DNA from: Strix aluco
Taxonomy: Eukaryota; Chordata; Aves; Strigiformes; Strigidae
Direction of reading: 5' to 3'
Assembly: GCF_031877795.1 (NCBI RefSeq)
Contig: NC_133940.1
Coordinates: 12,649,985-12,713,984 of the forward strand
Length of the DNA stretch: 64,000 bases
Part shown: one piece after another, positions 52,101 to 62,173 of the stretch
Layout: the number at the start of each line of letters is the position of its first letter
Numbering within the stretch: position 1 is the first letter of the stretch
Notes under the pieces: model-generated
What the model saw: the letters and a program-made list of their open reading frames with translations, nothing else
Databases searched by the model: none
What the model was told of the DNA's origin: nothing
Program-made: the position numbers and the translations under genes

Positions 52101-55100
52101 TGACCAAAGCTTTCTCAATCTGTTCAAATTTAAGTCTGGCAACATTTACTGATGTCAATGCCTCCAGAACCATCAGCTAGGAAAGTCCCAGCAGTAAGCA
52201 TGCACTAGAATTCTGAAGGAAGGAAGGAAGAGACCATGACATTTAAAAAGAGAAAATGTAAGACAAGAAATCCTCCAGAACACAAAATTCAGCAATGTAG
52301 AAGTCACAAGGCACCAAAGCGTTACTCACGGATCAGATCTGCCTTTCTTCTCATCCACAACAGCCAAGTCCTTGCACTGGGACACATGAACCTGGAACTC
52401 TCGGTTCTTCTCATCATAGTCTAGAGCAAACTCCACGGTACCTTGGGCATCCACACTCCCAAAATCGCCGCTGTAGACACTGAGCACACTGCCACTCACC
52501 TGCCAGATGGAAAAGCAAGGTCAGTGCCACTGAAATAGGCACCCTCCTGACTTGGCTTCTGGACAAAGATGATAGTCTGAGAAGTGCATACCCAGAGAAA
52601 GAATCTGCAATTTCCGTTCTTGTGTAGTATTGTGTCCTTGTCACAGAAATGGTCCACATCTGCAGCTGTGCTCAAACAAGCAAGGGTTGGAGAACCCAAA
52701 TAAGGGTCTCACAAGGATATGCTATCCTAGACCAGGACTCAGAAGCACTATTCTCCCGAATGCTCAAGATACGCCCAAGATTTCTCACCCCTAAATCCCA
52801 AAACTTTTGGAAATAGAGTCAAGTATTACTGGGGGGACCACACAAGTATCTTCCCTTTCCCTATGCTTACAGTACAAACAGCTGCTATCCTCACCCAGTC
52901 TTATCACTAAGAAAGAAATATATTGAGAGAACTTGAACTATCTGTATATGAACTTCAGGTAGATCTAGTCACACAACTGTCAATCACTTTTTAAATTGGC
53001 TAGTAAGAACCGTATCAGACTAGAAATGCAGGAAAAACTATTACTATTGTGTTGCTTGCTCACAATGTGCATGGAGCTGTACACACCAAAAATAGATACA
53101 TCCCCTGTCCTGAAGAGCCAGTCCTACCAGAGCCAGCCTGTGGGCATCTACTTGCCACAAAGGCCCAGGAAAATGAGGTTTCCACAGGTATAAATCAGAA
53201 GCTAGGCACCCAAGAGCCACTTGCTTTCCCAGAACAAACTGCATTTGCCCATACACCTTGGGCTTCTTTTTTCAAGGCTTTGTCTTTTACTGGTAGAAAG
53301 TCATGAAACAGAAACAAAACATAGCTCCAGAAAGATGAGAGAATTTTCTATTGTCCCAGTCACTCATGATTCCTGACAGGGTAACATAAAAGCTAATGCT
53401 GTTTACAAAGCAAATAATTAACCCTCTTGACACTTTTCTGTGGTACAGTCATGAACATTTACCACAAAACTTTCCTAGTGATTAACCCAATTCTCTGCCT
53501 CCCCCTACATCCTTTGGTTCTAAATTTCATTCTATTATAACCTACAAGAACCTGTCAAACATCTCCCCTCAGTCCTTGGAGCTGCATTACCATTCCATCA
53601 GGATACTCACTCCAGCACAGAATCTGGAACAAGATTTCCAAGAACACCTGTGTGACTTGGACGCAAAGGGCTCATGTATAGCTCCCAGGATCTCCAGAGT
53701 AGGAGAAGGACTCATGTGCCCCAAAGTTCAAGGGTTTTTTTAACATATTTATCTACATTCATGATCTCTCCCTACCAGCACTGCTTCAAGTATATTCTTT
53801 AAATCTCACATACACACCTTGGAGACACCTGTAACAGTAATGCAGCAAATTCAAGCACTTTTAAGCAGCATCCCCCAAAACACTGTCTCTAAGGAATCTT
53901 TTAAAAATGTTCAACTAAACACACTCAGCTATTCTCAGTTTTCCTTAGAAGTTGAAGCTCTAAATCACGTTTTGCTGTCCAACTCTGAGTTCCCTTGAAT
54001 TTGCTGATAAAGTGAAGGATGAGCTTGCACAGTGCACCCATCTGCAGTCCCAGCTCTTGTGGAGCTATGGCTTACTGTGAATTTGTCTAACAATGACTCA
54101 GTGGGTCTCTATGTTAGATGGTACCTGGAGACACTCCTTTAACCCAAGTAAGTAATTAACCATCACCATTCTTCTAATAATGTACCATGCAGAAACCATC
54201 AGGATACTCCGGAGGCCACATCATCAGTATCAGCCTAAATGCAGTGTCACTGCATCTGACTGAGAAACCCTATCTAGCGAGATGTACGCATTAAATACCT
54301 ACCGAGGAGACAGATGCCATGTCGGACGAGTGGCTGCCAATGCTAGGCGTCTTTTTGTGCTTGTTAAACTGGAAGCTGATTTCCGAAGCCGTGTCTGATT
54401 CAGTCTGCTCAGAAAATAACAAGCATCTTTAAGCTCTGCCGTATGAGCACTTTGCAACACTACAGAGAAAAAAACCAATAGCTCAGCAGAGTCCCATTAA
54501 GCAGCGATCAGGTTAGGAGAGTGGAGGAGAGAGCAGGGAGTCTCCCCAGAGGCATTCCCTCCGACCGGCAGCGAACGTCATCATTAACTGCCTCCAAACA
54601 GAGCTGCATGCAACCACCGGGTCTCTTGGAAAGGGCACGCAATACTGTGGTTTGAGTCAGAGGGAAACACTAAAACTCCTCCACGATAGAAGGGTTGGTT
54701 TGGGTTACTGGGGGATTTTTTATTAAGGCTTTTCTCATTTATTTATGACATAACCAAGGCATGCTCTAAAGCAAGTACTGTCGGTGTCCAGGAGAAACAT
54801 CCTCATGAAACCGCCAGCCATTCAGGGGATGCTGTGAACATTATTGCAGCCATTTCAGGCATCTAGCCTACCTCAGACAACAGGAGAGGAGAGGATCTGC
54901 TCAGCTCTTTGACTCTTTCAGGTTCAAGAAACTGGTGGGGTATCAAATGAGGTTTATTGTATGCTGTAGGTACAAACAAAAAAGGCATCAAGATATCTTG
55001 TCAGAGTCAGGAAAATATAAGAAAGTCACATTTTTGTTTAAGGGCATAAGGAAGGAGGAAAAGCTTGTGGGAGGCACCAGAGTACTACCTTCTTGCCCCG

Positions 55101-58100
55101 TTTCTGTTGTCTGACATTGAAGTTGATCCTCCCCAAGAAAAAAACCCGCTAGCTAAGATCTGAAAGCTATTTTCAATGTGGTTTTGTTAAATGTGTGGGA
55201 GTGTGCAAACTCCCTCTAGTGGCTAATTTAATTCTCTTATTAGCCTAAGGATGTGTATCTTGTTTGCATCACTCTTTGTGTAGATTTAATTTAGACTAAA
55301 ACCATTCAGATCTGCCTCCTTGTCAAAGAAATCAAACATGGTCACATTTTGATCTCATAGCACATTTACCTGTACAAAAGAGCTGTAAAATATTTATACC
55401 TACAATTTCACCATTGCATATACCTTTCAAATACTCTGCCAGACAAAGAGGTGGACAATAGCCAGATATCTAAAAGAAGAAAGTCAGAAAGCTTCATATC
55501 AGCTTAGAAAGATGGTTACTGGATTGCTTAAATGTCTCAATAAAATCTATTTGTTCTATCTTTATCTTTTCTCAGTATCCCTTGAAGATGACTATCTCCA
55601 TCCCAGAAGAATTTGTTTTTAGAAGATATTATGTGCATAAACACGCATGCAGATATACACACCTGTTTAGCATGTTAGTCACGATGATCTATTCTTCAGT
55701 GCTCAAAATGCCCAAGAGCTTCTTTGGCATTTTCCTTTTATATGATTTACCTTTTATGTGATTTACCATTCATTTGATATTTACTACTTTTTATTTCCAA
55801 ACATGTGCAAAGCATTAAATGTAGCCCTTTCTGCAGACTACTTGTTATACTGCAAACAAGTAAGTGTAACTCTCTAGAGCAGGGTTTCCAACGATGAAGT
55901 TTGTGGCTCTAAATAAGCTTTAATAAGGGGAGGCTAAAATCTTGGTTGTCTGGGTGAAGACCACGTCACTGAATGGCAGTGCATGTGGAACCTGAAGCTC
56001 CGAGCCACCGTGCCATGTGACGTGTCACCGCACCATACGACGGGGCATGCACTTGGCCCAAGGCTACCGGAGGGGGTGGCACAGTCACAGGGCGAGCAGT
56101 GCATCCCACTCACAGGCTGCCTTCGACACAGCCCCAAAGGGGACCCTCCTCCCTCCCATAACCAGGGGTCAGGCTTACTTAAACAGGCTCAATCATTTCC
56201 TCCAAGCAGCTCTACCCTTCCTCAGGCATTACCTTCCCAGCTGTCTCACCTCAGTCCTGGCAGCCTTGGCCTTACTGCTTTGCTTTTAGGCAAGCTCTTA
56301 GCTGTCCTCTTGGGCTTGCCAGTTTATACCTTTTGGGGACTTTTATTGGCTTTCTTGGCCACAGAGGCTGTTGCTGCCTTCCTTCAGGCTCCCTTCCTGG
56401 GTTGCAGCTTTCTTGGGCTTCTTGGTGGCACAGACAGGTTTCTTGGCCATGGGTTTCTTCAGGTTTGCTGCTGCTTTCCTGGTTGCCTTCTCCTTAGCTC
56501 CTCTTGGGTTATCAGGGAGAAACTGCCCCCATAAAGCATGTCCCAGCTGGTAGCTGGGAAGATCAGGCCAGCAAACAGGGTCTGCTCTGGGTGAGGTGAG
56601 AGGCCCAGGCAGGGCACTGCAAGACCAGTGAGCATGTGACAGGAGTCTGTGGTGTGACTCACATGCAGGACGTCAGGTCTGGCACCTCTGATTAACCCAC
56701 TGCGCTGGCTGCCATGCAGCTCCCACAGTACTTGGTGGGGGAAGAAGAGAGAGGGGTACAAGCTTCTTGCCAAGCCTCTGAAGGCCCTGTGTTTTTTGCT
56801 GAAGACACTGAGTAACATACCACCAACCCAGCTGCAATTTCCTGGCTCTGAATTTAATTTTAGGCACTAATTTGATGATGAAACAATATGTCATTTTCCT
56901 TGCCTGGTACATGCACAGAAGCACCAGGGATGCAGAACCTGGGCATAATATATTACCTTCAGGGAATGTAAACCAAAAAGGAGAAAGAAAGACATTACTC
57001 ACTCTCTGTGGTTGTGTAAATGTTCACCATGCTCTTTGCCAGATTAATGCTATTTGCTCGGGCCAATGCCTGAGCAGCAGGAGAATGATCCCCATCTTCC
57101 TCTGGAATATATGGAAAGCCAAATCAACATGGTATAATAATAAACACAAATGGGCAGTGTGTCAACAAGCACATGTGTGTGTCTCTCCTAGCTTGTTCAC
57201 TCTGGTTAGAACACGCTGCAGTTACACTACACAGGGCTGCTTTCAAATCATCAGCATGCTTTAATGTCTCTCCCTGGGAATAACTCTTCACACTATGATG
57301 GGAAATGTAAACACTGGATTAACCCAGTCCCTAAAACAGATCAGAACTTGCAAAGAGTTTCCAGTGCAACACAGCCATCTGCTAATATAATCCTGAAATG
57401 AATGTAATAATAGGCAAAAAACCTGAGAAATATAAGAATGATCTTGTATAGAAAGGAAATATTTCTGTGTACCTGAAGTGCAACTCAGAATTTTCATAGA
57501 AATGTTACGTGAGGTAGGAAATAAGCCAAGATATGACACCATTAAAAATCAAAATCAGGTGAGTCTATGGAAAATCCTCTCAAACAGGTCTTACCCAGGT
57601 ACATAAGGACAGGAAATTTGGAAAAAGGACGTAAGAATCTCTCTCTTCCTAGGTCTTTGCTTGGCAGAGAGCAGAGCTGGGGGCAATCAGACCCCACATG
57701 TAAAATGAATTGCAATTAACAATAACTTTTGCTCATAGTAGCAGTCATTACAAGAGCCCATCAAACCCAGAGGAAGAGGCCAATAAAGTGGTGATACTAT
57801 TGACACCATCACGGTTGAGAACATGGTATCAGAATCCAGAAAGATCAGACTCCTTGTACAGTCACTTTTGTTGCAGTTTAATATCCAGATTTACTTGTTC
57901 ATTCCCAAAATACCCAAAATGTCATTTAAGCACTGACAGCCAGTGGCTACATCAAGGTAGCCTAACAGCCAATGTATTTATTAAACATTTTATTTCACAT
58001 TTTATTTCTTCTATTTGTGTCAGATTTATCGCTACCACCAGAAAGAATTCCTCCAGCCTCACATTTGAAGAAAGCACAGTCTTCCCAGTGAGTGAAATAA

Positions 58101-61100
58101 AGTAAGTTCCTGTGACCTGTTGTAGGTAGTACTAAAGCAATGGAGGGCTGTCCCGAGCTGAGGTGCTTGCAGGTAAGGCACGAGGGCTGGTAGTGGGGAG
58201 GAAGGCAAGGGAACATGGCACTGTCCCTTTTTCACCTGCACTGTGCTACACAAGATCTGTTTCCAGAGCTGCTTGCTAAACACATTCTACACATGCTAAC
58301 TCTGCATGAACTGCAATACAGGATAAATGGACAAATGAAGAAAATGTGCAAAATGCAGAAGGGTTAGAGAAGAAAACAGACTTAGGGGTGACTCTCTGTC
58401 AGGATTTCACAGGGTGCAGTTACGGCCCTCAGTACCTGAGTAAACAGCTGAGTCTGCTCCCTGAACGGCTTCTCTCTCTCCGGCTGGTTCACCGGGTGGT
58501 GGCTGGTCTGAAGACTTGTAAGTTTTTTCCTCATGTAGCTCTCCATTTATTTCCATGTTGTCATGAGTTCCCAAATCAGATCTTTCTTCCTTCTCATCAT
58601 AATTTTCACCATCTGTAAGCACAGGTTCGATAAGTATCTGCACCCTGCTCGCCAGTGAATTCACTGCATGCTTGTGCTCTTTTGCCACGATAAACTCATC
58701 TGTAGGCATCTCTGGCTCAAACGTGCTGCCAGACACTTCTTTGGTAGGTGACTCGATTTTGACGGAAGGCGCTCGCACAGGCAATCTGGATTTCTTGGAG
58801 CAGTGCTGTGCCGCCTTCTCTTCCTCTGGCGCTGGCGGCTTCCCATTGCTTTCACTCAGCGAGTTATTTCTTGTAGCCAGGCCGCCTTTGCTCTTGGCGT
58901 ATGTGGATCTAGGAATGATGGAAACTGAGCCCTTCCTTGCAGGGGCTACATAGCTTGGTTCTTCCTCGCTAGAAGACAAGGTTATTGTCCTTTTGTAGGG
59001 GGTTCTTGTTTTCGTGAAGACACCAGGTTTTTCTTCGCTGTTCTGGCCTTGCCCAGGCTGCCCAGAGAGTGAGCGGCACAGCTTGAACTGCCTACCATCT
59101 GTCTCCACCCGGCTCGGGTCCTCCGGCATGTTTCCCACCATCACAGAGTCTGCTCCTTTCTCCCAGAAGTTCTTCAAGTTCTTGAAGTGTTCACGATTGA
59201 GGCCGATATCCTCCTCTTTGTTACTCATTGAGGAGATCGTATAGTTCACGCCTTGCTTCACAGCCTGGCTGCTTTCCCCCTCTGTGGTCAGTGGTTTGGG
59301 GCTTGCCAGCAGCTCCCTCCTTGCAAGACTGTTCTCTGCCAGCCCCATGTGATTCACAAATTGCTCAGATCTGGGGAAAGTTCTGCTTGGTTTCCTCTTC
59401 ACTGGTATCTTGCTGAGAGCATAAGCCTCTTCGGGTGGAGTTTTTGGCCCCACTGTGGTGCCAGTGGCCCCATCAACAGCTTCTTCTCCAACTGCACTGC
59501 TGAGCTGAGGTACAGCATCCTCTGAAAGCTTGGTGGGCAATGGAGATACTCCATGACCTACAACAACAACAAAAGCTCACGACCTGTCCTGCCGCATGAC
59601 ATCGTATTTCCCTGGAAGGTCTGGGCTGCAGCTTCTCAAGGGGAAGTCAAGGGAAGCTTCCAGAAACCTTCCTAATTCTTCCCCATTTTGAGACTCTAGC
59701 AAGCCCTCTTCCATACGAGGAAAGCCCTGAAAACCCCCGCCCTTCTCTCTGCAACAGGACATGGAAAAAATTCACTGGGCTCTAAATTGTTGCTGTGAGT
59801 TGGGGATTTGTTTGTAGCTTTGCTTCCAGTTTGAGAGCTTTCCTATTGGCTATTTGCTACATACCAAAAATACACTCTACATTCAAGGCAGGAAAGAGAA
59901 GGTAACTTGGATTTGTGGATTAATGAGTTGTGAGCCAAGCACTCAGTTTAAAATATACTGAGAGCCAGGACAAGTTTCAGTCATTGGGTTTTTTTTTCTT
60001 GGTCTCTGCTGCCTTGGGCATAATTCATACAAATGTTGGCAGCCCATTCTTACATTCCAAGGTAAGAAATACTCTTTGTTATCCGTTTGTACACACACAA
60101 AAAAAGCATCTTGTCTCCTGGTGTTTGATGTTGAATAACAAAACCACCAATGGCTCACTGAACAAAAACCTTACCTTTTCTAGACAAATGCAAGCTGTCT
60201 GTTGCAGCCACAGATGGACTTGTTCCAGTGTCACTCTCTGAGGAAGAGACCTCATGTATACTGGATCTCTGAATGGAAAACAAACCCTATCAGTGTATAT
60301 AAACTGGCAAGACTGGAAAAATATATTTTATTTGAGCTCAGACACCAGGGCAGGCAGTCTGTGGAGCCCCTGACAGTAGGTACAGACTGTGTGAAGGTCC
60401 AAGCAATAACAAAACAAAGTGCAGAGGCTGTGCCTACACTACCTTGTGTGACACAGACAGCGGGATGGGAAGTCTTGGCTTCGGTTTTGGAAAGATTTTA
60501 CGCTCCTCTGTGGTATCAAGAGCAGGTGTGCTGGATCTGGGGAAGAGGAGAAACACCTGAGCAAGGAGATCATGGTATTGATGTGCCTGGTAAGTTGATC
60601 AGGCAGTCTTCAACATCATCTCAGTTCTGCTCAGCTACTTTGTCACTTTTATCTACTGACCCAGCCCACTATAAGGCTGCCCAGAGCTGGTGCCTTCATT
60701 TATTTTCTATGTTACTGCTTGGAAGGACTGGAGAACATGTTAAATGGCCTGAACTTAGAGTAAGGATGAGTCTCCCACTGCAGTCAGTACAGAACTTGCT
60801 CAATAAAAACAATGGTGTCAACTTCTACGTTTATTCAGACTTTCCCCTTCTAGGAAAAAAATTGCAGGGAAAAACACAGGAAGCAGCAGTGCCAGAAAGG
60901 CCCAAGAGCCATGCAGAAGGGAGATGCATTTCCATGCTATGTCCTGGGAAGGAACAGGCCACACCTCCCAGTTCAGGCCAAAGGCATAACCAGGTTGATG
61001 GAGAATTTAGAAACTATAGGAATGATTATGACAACAATAGTTGTTGTACAGGATATAAACCCTCATGCTTGGAATATAAGTTAATTACTAACTGCCTGGT

Positions 61101-62173
61101 AAATAAATGGAAGAAACACACATTGCAGGCAGTTTGCTTGACTGTTTCTACCATTTTTGGGAGTGTCTAGTGGTGGCTGCTCTTTTAATGGAGAACAGCA
61201 GTCAAACTGGTGAGATGTCATATGGGAATGCTTTGTGTTTAGGGTTGAATGAGAAAAACAAAGCAAGCTTTTCAGGATTTAATCACACACCACCACCCCC
61301 ACCCCCCCCCCCCACCCCATTAGGACCATTGCTGTGCTGGTAAAGCAGGAGCATCTCAGGCTTGCTGACTCTGGATGCTTCATTAAGCAACACCCAAGGA
61401 TCAGCTGCAAGAGGTTTGGAAGTGTTGTCAAGGCCCATATTTAATATTTAACTGGAGCAATTGCCACCTGTGAAGAATGATTCTTCATTCTGCTGACAAA
61501 AAAATGCAAATGAGATGGCAGCAACAATAAATGAATATGTGAGTATTTTAATGGCTTCTCCATAGTCCACGAATATTGAGTGAGGTCACCGATTTGTTCC
61601 TTGGAGTGCTTTTAGTGGGTGTTTCTGCTCAGTCAGCACAACGTGAAATCCTACCAAGCCTTGATGGAGAGTGCTAAGCACTGGACACAGAGGTTGGCAC
61701 CAGCAGGAAATGAGCAGTTTCCTCAAACAGTTCATTCTGTTAGTGTTGCTCCATGGCAAAAATTAAACAAATAAAACTATAATTACTTTGAAAAACTAAC
61801 CAGAATATCCTGACATTAGAGTCAGTTTCCATTTTACTGACTCCTTATCAAATCATGCAGGAAAAGACCTTTCTGGGATAAGCACATTAGCACTTAGTTA
61901 TTGGGGGAGGATTGATACTCTGACAATTCCTGGAAAAAGGATTTTAAAAATATCCTATATAACCCATTACTTCTACAGTCTTGGAAACTCAGTTAAAGAC
62001 CAGGAATTAATGAGTAGCATTCAGTTTTCATTAGAAGTAAGAGCAGCAGCCAGAGCATTGCACAAGTAACGGCGGCTACCTCTTCTCTCCTGCGCAGGCA
62101 GCGTGCTCAGGGAAGGCAGGACTCGGGGTGGCTTTGCTTTCCAGACCCGTCTGGATGTGCTCGTTGGCCTCAT
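46090..62173 (-). CDS. Synaptotagmin-like protein, SYTL2-like paralogue, C-terminal part
   Basis: Fourteen exons on -: 62173-62080, 60536-60443, 60268-60175, 59557-58436, 57101-57003, 54963-54872, 54404-54303, 52499-52330, 51511-51409, 50771-50610, 49862-49784, 49190-49091, 48101-47896 and 46235-46090. All phases join, giving 2,663 nt and 886 residues to the stop. A long Ser/Pro-rich linker leads through [18 protein letters not shown] and [19 protein letters not shown] into tandem C2A and C2B domains and the SYTL-type tail [14 protein letters not shown]...LPLRSL. This matches SYTL2 best among SYTL1-5, but many positions differ, so a paralogue is more likely than SYTL2 itself. The family binds Rab27 through an N-terminal SHD (not in the window) and tethers secretory vesicles to plasma-membrane phospholipid through C2A. 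The neighbours PICALM-like and RAB39B are also membrane-traffic genes. The first exons lie right of 62173. Confidence 0.87.
50610..52499 (-). CDS. SYTL2-like exons encoding the C2A domain
   Basis: Exons 52499-52330, 51511-51409 and 50771-50610. Landmarks are [40 protein letters not shown], a Lys-rich strand with the [11 protein letters not shown] motif, and [17 protein letters not shown]. Aligned by motif to synaptotagmin-1 C2A, three of the five calcium-binding acidic positions remain (AVVD, SDP, HND). The other two are His and Ser, so calcium binding is probably weak or absent, as in other SYTL C2A domains. The basic strand suits PIP2/PS binding. Confidence 0.85.
56250..56515 (-). pseudogene. 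Linker histone H1 C-terminal tail pseudogene
   Basis: On - this intronic stretch reads [20 protein letters not shown], then [15 protein letters not shown]. In a shifted frame it continues [19 protein letters not shown], then [18 protein letters not shown]. These are the KEKA, AAKKPKKAA and KPK(R/K)TAKS-KAV blocks of a replication-type vertebrate H1 tail. At least one frameshift and two stop codons (TGA, TAA) break it, and no globular domain is recognisable to its 5' side. It is a truncated dead copy lying in the intron between SYTL2-like exons at 57003 and 54963. Confidence 0.65.
58436..59557 (-). CDS. Large linker exon of the SYTL2-like gene (1,122 nt)
   Basis: An exact multiple of three (374 codons), starting with two and ending with one base of a split codon, so it can be skipped cleanly. 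It encodes a disordered Ser/Glu/Pro/Lys-rich stretch including [12 protein letters not shown] and a short helix-like block, [21 protein letters not shown]. The known SYTL2 gene also makes long and short forms by using or skipping linker exons. In this gene the exon is probably optional; that is inference. Confidence 0.8.
61285..61319. repeat. C-rich simple repeat (CCA/C run)
   Basis: CACACCACCACCCCCA followed by a run of 12 C and CACCCC. In the SYTL2-like pre-mRNA, which is transcribed from the other strand, this becomes an intronic G-run. Confidence 0.85.

Noticed and set aside
55424-55469. 46-nt candidate SYTL2-like exon on - ([15 protein letters not shown]) with AG and GT borders
   Set aside because: Including it after exon 57101-57003 shifts the frame and gives a stop within the next exon, whereas direct splicing 57003 to 54963 is in phase.
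55983-56534. 183-codon open frame on +
   Set aside because: It is the antisense reading of the histone H1 tail remnant, which accounts for its Leu/Phe/Gly-rich composition.
60202-61170. 322-codon open frame on +, antisense to two SYTL2-like exons
   Set aside because: It begins inside and overlaps the reverse complement of exons at 60268-60175 and 60536-60443, its translation resembles no family, and the codon pattern follows intronic DNA.
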